The translations under genes and the position numbers were made by a program. Positions 22,901 to 34,328 of a DNA stretch of 52,500 nt are shown piece by piece (within the stretch, counting starts at the first letter, position 1; the number at the start of each line of letters is the position of its first letter). The notes under the pieces were generated by a model. That model was not told the origin of the DNA and ran no database searches. It saw only the letters and a program-made list of their open reading frames with translations. This stretch comes from Cristatella mucedo (taxonomy: Eukaryota > Bryozoa > Phylactolaemata > Cristatellidae), in assembly GCA_009760855.2 (NCBI GenBank), contig WPIO01000056.1, positions 315,001-367,500 on the forward strand, given 5' to 3'.

Positions 22901-25900
22901 CAAACTGTGTATGTTATCACTAGCCAATTGACATGCTTCTTTTCCTGCATACAAAGTGCCCAGGAAAGACTTCGTGATCTTAGGGCTCTATGCAAATGTT
23001 TTATGTTATAAAGGATCCTTGGGGTGATTTGTATAGCAAAAGAGAGTCGTGATCCTTGCCAATGCACCGTTTCGTGCTCGCGCTCCCTGACTTTAATGTC
23101 CATCGTTACTCTTATTTTTCCTTTTCCCGGTGTCCAGGTGAAAGGCCTCTCGTAATCCATTCTAGAATAAAAACGTGCAGGCCTATGCATGCTCTCAGCA
23201 GCTAGCAGAGTCGTCCCTGGTCGAGTGTTCGATTGCTTGCAGTGGTCGCGTGGCGATCTGCACGCCTGACTCGAACGGCCAGTGGCGGTTGTAGCACTAA
23301 TTGCTGGCTGTCTGCGAAGGCAGGATGGCGTCGTTCGGGCCACTGGGGTGGGTATCGCTGCTCTTCCTTTTGAAGCTCGCAAGGTTTTTATCCACCGGCA
23401 TTGCCTGCAATCGCAGATTCCAAATGCTGTAGTGCTGAGTGACTTGGGAGTTTGTCGTGAACGAGCTCTATCTAAAGGTTGACCTCGGCTGTGCTGTTAT
23501 GGGTGCACTACGTTGGATGAGGGCTTGGCTAAGCTAGTTCCCTGGACGTGCTAGTGAGAGGATCCATCCAAGTACAGTTAGCCCGTCACTGCATGCTATC
23601 CAAGATGCCGGTCTCTGAGGGCTTCACTCGGTGGATGCCTCTTGCATTTGCCCCAAGTGAAAGGCAAACTCCAGGTTTTTTGGCCCGAGAAAAAAATCGT
23701 TTCATCTGTGAGTGGCTGGCTGTATGCTGTGGTTGCACATTAAACCTTGCCCTGCATGGTCAGGTTCAGTGAGGTGTTGTTTGGTTATGGCGAGCTTACT
23801 CGTGTGCCTAGTTATCTCTTTTTTTAGGATCGAGTAAGACATGATATTGTTCTTTTAGGCAGAGAAGCTCGTTACGAACGTCTTCCCTATCAAGGTTAAG
23901 GAGTTGGACGATTTTTTACATGTAAGGCAGCTCCCCTGCTCTTGCCAGTGTTTTGTGCGGCAATGTTTGTGCCGAGAACACTGCTTAATTACCGGTCTCT
24001 TCTTGCAGTCGGATCTGTTTTCACTTGCTCGCCTGGATGAAATCAAGGTGGATTTGAAGATACCCGTTCCTCCGGCGATCTTACTTGAGGATATCGACCC
24101 AGATGGGGTACGCACTTGTGTGCGGAAAGCTTTTCTTGTTAGCTGGTTCAATGATGTCGATCTGTGTCACATATGTAGCTTCTGCTTGGTGTCTTTTTTA
24201 GCCCCTTATGAAGAAGCGCAGGCTGGAGATTGCTGCCGATGGTATCTCAGGTGAGAAATATTTATATTCTTGGACCTTTGGCAAAATTGGCCAAACAGCT
24301 TGGTGATCGTGTGCGGCCTCCCGGAAACCTGTGCCGTGGAATCCTCTAGTAAACTCTTGGGTAGAATAGTGAGCGGATTGCTATACACTCGCTAGCACTC
24401 GTTCACAAAATGTCGTGTTGCAAGCAAATTACTACGTGTGGATGCTTGTCAGTGGTACTCATGTCGGATATGCAATGTCGAGGATCTACGACATTGTTTG
24501 CACTCTAGTGACTTTGTGCATGACCTCGGTAGTGTTTGTGCTCAAAGTAAGGAGCACTTCTCGCTATGATGCTTGCAGATGGCATACTAGGTAAGGCGAT
24601 TGGTTTTCACGAACTCGCTCCCGAGTTCGTGGGTTCAAATCCGGCAGTGGGCGATCCTTTATTGCTGCTGCAAGCGTTGGTTATAACCTTTCAGGCTATT
24701 ATGCCGCTATATAAAAAGAGGCTGTTAAATCAGCTAGTATTTTCTTTATTTTTCACATATATCAATGCCTTCGAGTTTAGTCGTGACATTGTTGATGAGA
24801 TATACATGATATGATATGATGAGATATGATTTATGAGATATGATGATATGCACAGATAAGCCAGGTTATAGAAGGTTGTCATACTGGCTACATCTATGTG
24901 GCTTACTTCATTCTCATTGTACAGATCGTACACAGGAAACCGTCGATTGATATACATGCACTCACAATATGTTGGAGGAGTTGACATCTGGGATCTCGCC
25001 GTGCCCAATTCTTGGCTCTGCCACCGTGATGCTGGGCAATTCATCGCATAAGTGTTGGTCCAGTGTCTAGTAGCTCTAGTCCTCCCTAGACGAGCGGTGT
25101 GGCTTGAGCAGGAGAAGAGCTATCTGACGATTAATGGAGGAAGCGCTGAGCAAACTCGCCTGACCCAGCAGACTCGCCTGACTCAGGATGCGCACACATG
25201 AATAGTGCTTAGCCAATATATTCAACCATTTGGCAGCATCTCGACGGTGTCTTTTGAGCTGGTATGATGTCAGGCCGTCTTATATTTATGGGTGGTCTAG
25301 TCATTGCGGATGTATCGTTTATGCAGCAAGCACTTTCACATCCGTGTTCGCCGTGCTGAGAGTGCACAGCCTGGTTTGTGTGCATGTAGCCGTCATGGAT
25401 TTTTAGGATGCTGTCTTTGCCTTCCTTCTAGGATCGAAGGTGACCATGTTTTCCTGTGGATCTATACCAATGAACCAGCATCTCGTTGACATGATTGACA
25501 AGATGAAGCCGAAGATTATGGAGCTAATGGACTCAACAAATATGGTGAGCGGTTTTTTTGTCATGCAGGTCAACCACGTGTACACAGCTACGCTCTAACT
25601 ATAAGTGAATTATTTGTTCCGTGGCTCATTCTTGGTGCCTGATGGCTTGAGAACTTTGGCTGCTCAGTGCTCATCGGCGTAACGTTCAGTGCTCACCGGC
25701 GTGGCGTTAGCAATAATTTCCGAGACGTAAGAACTTGCACTAAACAATGAGGCATAGGATTAGGCTGCAGTGCTCTTCGGCTTTGGATTGGCAGCAGGTT
25801 TGCTGCTGCCAGCTGTGTGCGAGCACAATTACAGAGATCCGAGGACTTGTACTAAACATTGCGGCATGGTGACCTTCATCACATGTGTTTTGCCTCCCTT

Positions 25901-28900
25901 CATTTCTAAGTCATGTCCGATCACCCACCCATTGATTTACCTATTATATCCGGTGTGCTTTTTTTGCAGTCCTCAAGTAAGTCCAGCTAATCTATTACAC
26001 ATTGATGAAAATCTATTCCATATGCAAGCCTGTTGTACATTAGGCACAATAGTCTACCGATTCATAAATAGCTGCTACTAACAATTTGTCCCTTCAAGGT
26101 AAGGTATTCACTCCCATATTGAAAGTCTGTCTGTGTGGGTTCTCAGGCCTTAAGTGTGTGCACCATATGTTTGCCGAGCCCATAACAAAATAAAAGCTCA
26201 TAAGTTGTGGGATGTAGTGGCAGAGGCTTAGCCTCATTATTGAGGATTGCGTTGGCGTTTGTTCAGTTTCGCTTGCTTCAGGCTTGTCCTGCCAATCTTG
26301 TCCGGGTGTTTAGCCGTACCGCTATGTACACTGGCCTTATCCGTGCAGCAGCATGCTCCGCGAGCTTAAGAAGTGAATCTCGCTCGACCGGCAGTAACTC
26401 CTGCATTGGCGTTGGCCACGTGAGGACTTTATTGTGCACCTCCGCATGTCGTGGCTTGAGAGCCGACACCACATTAGTGGCAGAGCTTCCTTGCTGTGTG
26501 TCTGTCACGAGCATGTGTGCGTGCGCATGCACACACGTGCGTGCGTGTGTGTGCTCGCACATTCAAAGGAGTAAAGGACACGAGTTGCAGAATAGCCAAT
26601 GCAAGTGTTAACTAAACGTGCATACTTGACTATTGCATTGCAAATGTGCAAATATGCTATATGCATGAGTGTGCGTATGCTAAATGCTATATGCATAAGC
26701 GAGGTTTTACCCAAGCCACTACAATCTTGTCGTTTGCTCTCGTTCTCTTTCCTACTAAGTCCTTAAACGACCCCCTTTTCGAAACTCAAATTGGCCCCAA
26801 CGCCCCTTTTGCAGTTGTATCCCGTCTAGTCTCACCTGCTGTACGAAGCTTGCTGCCAGCATGATTTTCATTGCAGGTCGTCTTCCCTGTATGATCATTG
26901 TAGCATCATCGTACGACGTAGCGTTGGCACCCGGCATTGCTCTTAAGGTTGCCTTTCTTGATACGCCAGTGTTGATTTTAATCTCGAATCCATTGCATAG
27001 GGGGTCAGCTCGTTTCATCTCGACCTCGTGTTTCCTGCTTTCTAAAAGCGTGCCTGCAGTGCCTCGATGGGCACTTTTCGCCCAGTGCCTTGCACCTTGC
27101 AGGCTCCTTCAGTAGCTCATGCCGGCACGTGCTGCATGGCAGCCACCAGCGTTCGTCTTGCTGCTCTTCCTTTGCTACCCTCGGCTGTAGGCCGACGTCT
27201 CTCTCCGCATGGTGACTGCCTCCTCTGCTCTGTCGGCTCTCGTCGGACCCGATGCCACTGCTGCGGTTCACTCCCATCTTGGTGAACCCCGTGCGCTGTT
27301 GTTTCTGGAGCCTCGGCTGTTTTCCGCGATATGAGTTGGCAAGATCCGTCCTTCCCCCCTGTGCGTCATTTTGGACTCGTACATACTACCGATTAGTTGT
27401 GGTACCCCTCAGGTCTTTGGAGCCTGTGTGCCCGAGATTCCTGAGATGCCTGAGATTCGAAGCAGGCGATTCACTGGCGAAGCAGGTGTCCCACACGTCT
27501 AGCTCGCGGGCTGTCTAGTCGTGTGCATACCTTCCCGCGAAAGACCTGGCCTGGCGACTATACCGGCTGCGTGCCGATCTTCCGTGCAAAAGGGTGTCAG
27601 CGGTGCCGCCGCTGCTCTTGCACCATCGACCGATCGGCAGCATTTGTGGAACTGGTTCTGCACTGCTAGTGCCTTTCCTCTTGCGTGCACGGGCAGGAGC
27701 CGATGTGGTGGTCGAGCAGAGTTCGTCTGCTGAGGTTTGTCTTGTAGAGGCTCGTCTGTTGCATTAATTTAGCCGTGTGGCCTTGCATCGGCGTTCTCTT
27801 GCCGTCGCCTCTTTTTTCGCTGTGTGCATTGCTTGGGTGTATGATTCTCTGTTGTCTGGCAGTAGTCTGCATCTGCGCGCGAGCCTGTTGCTTTCCTGCA
27901 TGCACCTGTTATTTTGTTTTAGGTGAAAATGTGGATTCAAATGAATATACCGAAAATTGAGGACGGAAACAATTTTGGCGTTTCTATTCAGGCACGTAGT
28001 TTGCTTTGACAGCCAATGCAGGTCGCTCGCCGCATTTCCCATTTACATGCGGGTAGCAGCTGCGGATGGCTTCTTATACACTCTTCTCGATGATGAAGGC
28101 GCCTGGTTTTTTGAGCTGGAGGCTGGCTTTGCATTCCCAGCGCAGTCGTGCTGGCACTTCCAGTGCTTCACTTGTCGAAGTAAAGCCTGCTGCTTATAGC
28201 TGCCGCTGCTGCTGGCCGTCCCTGCTGCTTTCCTTCCCGGCACTAATTGAGTCGCTGCCATAAGAGTTGTGTTAGTATCTTATGTCTGCAACTCCACAAA
28301 GCCACAAAGACCATGTGGGTGTTACGCTGGCGAGTTTTGTATAGCACACTCACAACCTAAGCGGCTTTCGGTATGCATTAGATAGCCAACAGACTTAATT
28401 TCACGCAACAAAGAGAAAATGAGAAGCATAGCAGAGTCGGGAGAGCAGTTGATGTGGTGAGTGGCATGGAAGTAGTAGTTCAGGACCGCTGGAAAGGATG
28501 AGCCATAGTCGGCAGCAGGAGAGTAGTTGTCGTTGCGTGAGAATTGTGAGAGTTCCATAGTCTAGGACCTGCAGAGCAAAAACTTATCGGTCTTTAAGTG
28601 AAGAAATGAAACAGCTGATCATTTTATGTCCATAGAGGACCTGAGGGGTCGATGAGGCTAAACTGGTGCCACAGTTCAGCTAGGTATGAAGAAGCCAAGC
28701 TCTGGCGGGCCTTGTGGGCCAGCCTAAGTAGTCTGCTCTGTATCCTCTGTCGTGCCTCGAATGGTGCTTGGTGGCCACCCTCCCCCCCGAGCTCTGGATG
28801 CCGAGCAGCCTGCCTGCTGCCTGGCATATTCACTGACGGGTGATCGTGGAGGTCGGGCGAGCATAACGTTCTTGAGGTAGTCGTGCGGCCCAGCATGGAT

Positions 28901-31162
28901 TTCGTTCAGATCGGTTGCTCCTTACGTTGGTGGTAACGGCACACTTGAAAGGAAGTGGCCTTGATTTAATCCTGATCTGATGTCTGCTTGATGTGGCTGA
29001 GCTAGCAAGAAGTATAACCCCCCAGAACAATCAGGGCCTATCTTAATTTTCGTCGGACTAGAGAGCCTTCTCTCCTCCCACCCTCCCCAATCGAGCTCCG
29101 GCATTGCCGTCTCCGCACTAGCCCCGTGTCTTCCCACCAGCTGTTGCAGCGGAACATTAAGATTAAGCATTGACGAATGAAAGACGCCTTCGGTCGCCTG
29201 CCACGCGTAATCAATCGCTGGAAGGCTTTGATGAGCAATTGCCTAGCCATTCATTGCATTAGACAGCTGTTAGGCCTCCTGCTGCGATGTGCACCGTCGA
29301 ACAGCATTCTGCACCGTCGACATCGCGCCTCCTCGACAGAGCTCTGCATCTCTGTGACAGTGCGTCTATGTGAGATAGCTGCTTGCCTCGGTGATGGCTC
29401 TACACTCAATGTCAATGGTGTTCTATGACAGTGTGCTGTGCGAAGTGACTCAGTGACAGCGATTTGTGATGGGCTCTGCACCTCCGTGACGGCGCTCGCA
29501 CTGGTGCTCCTTGCAGGAGGAGATTCTGGCCGAGGCGCGTCAGTCAGAAGGCGAGGCAGCCACCTTTCTCGATCAGATGACTCGCTATTTCATTCATCGT
29601 GGAAAGCTCGTCTCCCGGCTAGCCAAGTATCCGCACGTGGTGAGTCAGGAGGGGGCAAGATTGGGCGTCTGTGTGCGCCAGTGCTCTATGGCGACTGCCT
29701 GCTCTGGATGGTTTGGAGCTCGCGTTAGGCTTCCCTATTTTGTGCCCAAGTGTCTGTGGCCTCACTTGTGGCCATGTCAACTTCTGCCTGCATTGACTAG
29801 TGCTCCCATATATGCTCACAGCATTTGTGTTCACAGCCTCAGTGGGTGGGACCAGATGTCAAGTTTAGCCTCAGCACGGAATATGAGTTTCTTCTTCCAA
29901 AATGACATTTGCTGGATGACCACATCGGCTATGTTGTAAAATCTGTCCACTTTCACTTATGTAACTTTGCAAAAGTTCAAGCTTGCTGAGATCAGATAGC
30001 ACAACCAAGCTGGTCCATGCATTCCATGACGTCCCGACATATAGGATTTATAAAGTGCCCGGAAAGAGATTTCGTTCTTTGAGGGTGCCATGCAAATGCA
30101 GTACTATTGTAATTAGTAGTAGAACTTGCTACGTGTTAGTCTTCCTGCCAGCATAATAAGATACTCATAGATGGTACAAAACTAGGCAGCCAGACTTCTC
30201 TGTCATGAATGTCACAGCTGCCACGTTACACCACTTCTCACCGACCTGTACTTGCTCTCCATCGATCAGCACATTGACCTTAAGTCATTCACGTTTAGGT
30301 CCTTTCATTTTTTGTACCGGCCTACCTGTCTGAATCACTCTCATCAGGTCTAACATCTTACCAACCACTCTCCCACTCTGGTACTTATGTCGTGCCTCTG
30401 ACTGACGTCAAATTCATCGGAGACGTCAAATCTCTCGGAGACCGTGCTTCAGTTACTGTGCTTGCAAAGCCCGGAGCTCTCTACAGACTGACACCATGTC
30501 ATCGCCCGATTTGTTAACTGCTAAAAAAAAGAATCTAAAAGCCCACCTGGTCTTGACAACTTTAGCTCTGTCTGAGTGAGTTGGCTTTTGTGTGGTTGTG
30601 CGTTATGAAGCTGTGAACGTCATGAGTGAGCTGCTTCCCTTTCAGTTTATGTAAAGCGTCTAGAAAAGGATTTGGTTCTATTGTGTGCTATGTAGGTGTT
30701 TTGTTATTATTTCAATTTTTTGGAGTGATTTTGAGCGAACCGAGTTCGCCCGTCCGAACTGCTGCTGGGCGCCAGGCCACGACCTGCTCTCTCGTAGTCA
30801 CGCCTTCTGTGTTCCCACGAGACCCCATCCAACGTGCCTTGCAGTCGCTGCTGTTTATCGTTAATTTATCTTCGTTAAGTGTGCCCTGCTATTTCTCACT
30901 GCAGGACGACTACCGGAGATCGGTGCAAGAGCTGGACGAGAAAGAATTCATCACTCTGCGTCTCGTTTGCTGCGAATTGCGCAATCACTACGTAAGTTAG
31001 CCGTCGGGTTCGGTGGTTGTTGCTGTCTGTTCGCGAGCCCTGTTGGGCATCTCTTGCCACAAAGTGCACACTCGGTTTCAGGCTGGCTTGCACGATCTAA
31101 TAACGAAGAACCTCGACAAAATCCGGAAGCCCCGGAGCTTGAACGTGGACACGATGTACTGA
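19925..31162 (+). CDS. PSME3: proteasome activator complex subunit 3 (PA28-gamma/REG-gamma)
   Basis: Subunit of the nuclear heptameric 11S cap that binds the 20S proteasome ends and promotes ATP- and ubiquitin-independent degradation. Exons: 19925-19966, 21340-21372, 23859-23921, 24009-24107, 24202-24250, 25432-25544, 27923-27991, 29517-29639, 30905-30991 and 31082-31162. All phases fit and give 252 residues (human form 254). Exon 1 has a strong Kozak context (ACAATGG), the donor GTAAGA, and 14 codons as in vertebrates. Visible landmarks: AEKLVTNVFPIKVKELDDFL (26-45); the nuclear-localisation-like KKRR (83-86) in the homolog-specific insert; the activation loop IEDGNNFGVSIQ (145-156); KLVSRLAKYPHV before the eighth donor; and a C-terminal tail ending in DTMY that would dock into the 20S pockets. 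Intron 7 is GC-AG. The introns carry SINE and LINE copies. The gamma class (not alpha/beta) is indicated by overall similarity and the basic motif. Confidence 0.96.
19967..21339 (+). other. PSME3 intron 1, GC-rich
   Basis: Begins GTAAGA and ends TTTGCAG. It is CpG-rich between about 20500 and 21060, with long ORFs on both strands (for example 182 codons on the minus strand) that I treat as chance because they show no domain and lie in a GC-rich region. Confidence 0.6.
21518..21660 (+). mobile_element. SINE-B copy 4 (PSME3 intron 2)
   Basis: The best forward copy: tRNA-like head GGTTTGGTCCAGCGGTTAAG, B-box-like GTGAGCTCAAGCCC, body 'TGAAGCGCCTGAATAGAGAT' and the tail GGCGCTATACAAATGAAGTA followed by TA repeats. 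The body end resembles the LINE-A 3' end, so SINE-B probably borrows the LINE-A retrotransposition machinery. Confidence 0.85.
21860..22000 (-). mobile_element. LINE-A 3' fragment, reversed (PSME3 intron 2)
   Basis: The reverse complement carries 'CTCGTATAAG'-adjacent LINE-A 3' UTR segments and the 'GCACTTTACATATG' block seen at other LINE-A ends. Diverged. Confidence 0.5.
22320..23015 (+). mobile_element. LINE-A degraded copy (PSME3 intron 2)
   Basis: Same segment order as 32805-33667: the 'CACCACTTCTTAACTGTCTG' equivalent of the reverse-transcriptase C-terminus, then 'AAAGTGCCCAGGAAAGACTT' and a GGGCTCTATGCAAATG end. No intact ORF. Confidence 0.65.
24566..24757 (+). mobile_element. SINE-A copy 4 (PSME3 intron 5)
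   Basis: A forward copy with A-box region GGCATACTAGGTAAGGCGAT, B box GGTTCAAATCC and the shared body ending in AGAGGCTGTTAAATCAGC. Confidence 0.88.
24794..24850. repeat. GATATGAT minisatellite
   Basis: Imperfect tandem copies of GATATGAT/GAGATATGAT lie just downstream of the SINE-A copy. Confidence 0.8.
25545..27922 (+). other. PSME3 intron 6, no gene seen
   Basis: A 2.4-kb GT-AG intron with an alternating GT/GC stretch at about 26505-26560 that could adopt Z-DNA. ORFs in it have no recognisable domain. Confidence 0.55.
27992..29516 (+). other. PSME3 GC-AG intron 7
   Basis: The exon ends in CAG at 27991 and the intron starts GCACGT, not GT. The next GT (27996) would add four bases and shift the frame, and the following exon joins in phase 0 exactly where the family sequence continues. 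It is therefore a GC-AG intron. Confidence 0.85.
28268..28900 (-). mobile_element. LINE-B copy (PSME3 intron 7)
   Basis: On the minus strand QRIQSRLLRLAHKARQSLAS, then LAELWHQF, match the reverse-transcriptase C-terminal region of the 43905-44445 copy, followed by NDNYSPAADYGSS and CECAIQNSPA blocks. Broken by stops. Confidence 0.8.
29985..30715 (+). mobile_element. LINE-A copies (PSME3 intron 8)
   Basis: A LINE-A tail fragment (to about 30115) is followed by a longer degraded copy with 'TACACCACTTCTCACCGACC', the 3' UTR and a GTGCTATGTAGGTG-ATTATT end. No intact ORF. Confidence 0.65.
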
Positions 31163-32804
31163 CGCAGTCACACGCTCGCAGCCTCTCGATGTACGCCAGT
31201 GGCAAGCCGCAGGGAAGCTGCTGCCGACGCTGCTGTTCTTACAATGAATTGCTCGATGCAGAAGCAGCTTGGGAGATCCAGAGCCTGGTCGTGCGAGCTG
31301 TGTGCACTTCAGCTTGTTTGTTCGCTGCTGAATCGCTGCTGCTGCTTTCGTTGCTATTTTCAACTGCTGCAGCCAGCAATTTTATAGCATAAGTGTACAC
31401 AGCGCTATCCATGTTGTTGCCAGCGATTCGGCTGCACCCGTGGCTTTAGGGCGTCTGCACCATTCGGCTTGGTCTATGAGTTTAGTGCTCCGTCGCTCTG
31501 TGACTTTAGCGCTTCCACCGCTCCAGACCCGGAGGGCCCTCGAATGCACATTCCGAGTGTGGGCGATTGCAGACAGCGTTCGCCTTTGCTCCCCTTCTTC
31601 ACTGGCCATCGGCAGCTTCAGTAGTATAGTCGTAGCTAGGCCGTGTTTGACTGCCATGTTCAAGATGCTCATACCTGACACGAGCGACTCCCGTGACACG
31701 AGAATGTTCACGTGACGAGGGCGTCTCACGGGACACGGGCATTAGGTAGAGAAGTCGTCTTATTATTGCAGCCTGCTCAGACTAGGGTCAGTGGTAGCAC
31801 AGGCTTTCGAAGACACGTTCAAGTATGCCTACTGTGAACGGTTGGGGATGTTGGCTAATTTGCTGAATTCCCGGCGGTGATAGAAACCGTGGATATTTCC
31901 TTCGTGTAGGACCTAGCCTAGTCTTTTGTTGACGCTATGACGACGGTAAACTCGACAATGGTATAGAACCAGTACATTTTTTGGGTGCCGTGGTCCAAGA
32001 TTTGCTAGATTATTGAAGCCAGCAGTTTTGCATAGTAATTTGTAGCACGGTTCATGTCATTCAAGAACCCAACGGTTGAGCACCTGCCGGGTGTGGCTTC
32101 GATTGCTACCCACTACCCACGCGTCCTTTGCTGTGCACGGTGCTTGCCCGCTCGAGCCTGCGTTCGGACCTCGACATTGGCCTCGACGGACGAGTGGCTC
32201 TTGTTACGCACGAGAGTCTTGCACGCGGTGGCCGGGCTCGTAGCTGTAAGCCGGCGAAATCGATAGCCGTCCGTCGCATGCACTAGAAGCGCTTGGAAGT
32301 TAAGAAATGGACTTGAATTAGGAGGTGAGCAATTAACGGCGAAATAGTCTGAGGAGAGAAGGCATCGGCAGTGTCGGAGAGTGCATTCCAAGATATTTGA
32401 CGGCAGGAAGTGAGCTGCCTTCCGTCCTTCCCGAGCTGACTGGGTGTTAGGCCTCGATCGCCGGAAGCTGCGGCTGCCAGCGAATGAACGGCTCGCTCAT
32501 CCGGGCCCCTCCGCTGGTCTAGTACGTACGCTCGCAGTACGAGAATGCTGGTGCTGTCGATGCAAAGCCGCAGTGACTGCAAGACAAATTGGCCAGAGAG
32601 AGGGACTTGTCATTGGCCTTATCTGCCCTTTTGCCGAAAGGCTGTGCAAGTCCAACATTTGGCAAGGCGGTCGGTTGGCTGGGGCCCTGGCAGACAGTCT
32701 AGTGGCCGCTGCATTCAGTGCTGCCTACTGTTGAGACTTGATAGCATTTTCCGGAAGCTACGGCGTAGACAGACTGATCGAGTTAGAAGTCTAAATTGAA
32801 TGAT
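31163..32804. other. PSME3 3' flank, no gene seen
   Basis: The first part must hold the PSME3 3' UTR. I found no AATAAA or ATTAAA that I can defend. ORFs on both strands up to 141 codons have no recognisable domains. Confidence 0.4.
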
Positions 32805-33670
32805 GACAAAACCACTGACTAGTTATGGGCAAACCAAGTGTAATTCAGAAATTGGGAAGGTTAGCGCTCAAAATCGGCTCTGCCAGCATATCTCCTGATG
32901 AATCTGCACGAAATCTTGGAGTCATGATCCAAAGTGACCTTTCATTGGACGACCAAATCAGCTCAGCACTCGTCTGCAAACAACGTTACTGAAATTTAGG
33001 CTTGTTTGGACAGGAATACCACATATCTACATCGGTCCATGCATTTGTGGCATCCCACCTGGACTTCTAGAACTCACTGCTTGCAGGTCTACTGGACTTC
33101 GCTTAGGAGCTTACAGCTGGTGCAAAACTCTGCAGCTAGGCATATCTGTCGTGAGCATTGCAGTTGCCGCATCACACTACTACTCGCCGACCTGCACTGG
33201 CTACCAGTCAAGCAACGCATCGACTTCAAGGTTTTGTCACTCACTTTCAGGTCCATTCATTGTTTGGCTCCAGCTTACTTATCAGATCTTCTCCCCACCA
33301 GGCTAAGCATCGTTCCATCCACTTTTCGGAATTTAACCATTTACTAGTACTGCGTAAAAACCTCATATCCTTTGGAGGCCATGCATTTAGTTTGCTAGTT
33401 TGTTCCCAAAGTCTGGAGCTCACTCCCGACTTGCGTCACGACATTTCCTGACTTGACCACACTTAAAAAGGAACTAAAAAAGCATCTATTTTTCACAGCA
33501 TTTAAAGGGTCCCCGTGATTCAACCTTTATGTGCTTATGCGTGCTGACACTACATTCTGCACTAACCAAACTTACATGCCGACCCCGTGCATTTCACCCC
33601 TAACCACGTTATTCTTGTCGTTTACCCTGAGGGCGCTTTATCAAACGTATTTTTATTATTATTATTAACC
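32805..33670 (+). mobile_element. LINE-A (CR1/L2-like) 3' half
   Basis: The clearest LINE-A copy in forward orientation. The reverse-transcriptase C-terminal region reads SLQLVQNSAARHICREHCSC, then ADLHWLPVKQRIDFKVLSLT, typical of CR1/L2/Rex-type LINEs. A frameshift follows at about 33345, with FSLLVCSQSLELTPDLRHDI in another frame. The 3' end is 'CCCTGAGGGCGCTTTATCAA' then (ATT)n. The 5' part is missing. Confidence 0.88.
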
Positions 33671-33759
33671 GGGGAGCCAGTAAAGTCCTTGATTCCAGTG
33701 AAGGAGTAAGTACGCTGACTAGCCGCTGCTGCAGGAGTCGTCTGAAAACATTTTTAAAA

Positions 33760-34328
33760 GTTCCCCCCCCCCCAATGTCCAAGAGGACTGACTGCTAGAT
33801 CGCCAGCACGTACGGGACAACGGTCTGACCGCGTCGCTCTGCCGCCTGTAGGCGCTTCACGATCCTCTACGAGCTCGCGCCTCGGCAGCCATTTCGCTCG
33901 GACTCGAGCGTCCGGGATGTGACGGCCACCGAGACTTCGGGAGCCAGCGAGGTCAGCGGAGCGGCCTCGGCTACCGCCGTGGCCGCTCATCTCATCTGAA
34001 CGGCTCGCTCGTGGCGCGGCGCTCGGATCTCGCGGCCACGATTGATTTCCTGTCGCGTCGCTCGTCAGCTCGTCAGGTCGAGGAAAGACGCGGAGGAGGC
34101 GGCGGCGGCGCCTCCTCCGCCGACGCTCGGCTTGGACTGTAAATAATATATGATGGGCTCTAGTTCAGAGCGCGCGCTATCGGCGCCGTCGGCGTGCAGG
34201 TGGGCGGCACGCGATCGGACGCCATTGGCCGTTGCCCTCCGACGTCGTCGAGTAGTGAGCCAGCGAACGGCGCTGAACGGCAGACAACCGTCGCCGCCGC
34301 CGTCGCCGAAGCAGCAGCAAAGCGACGA
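33760..34328 (+). promoter_or_regulatory. CpG-rich promoter region of the plus-strand paralog
   Basis: Dense CG dinucleotides run up to and through the first exon at 34329. No TATA box is seen. The long ORFs on both strands here come from GC-richness. Confidence 0.4.

Noticed and set aside
24794-24850. CRISPR-like repeat array
   Set aside because: Short imperfect tandem units without spacers, in an animal intron; it is a minisatellite.
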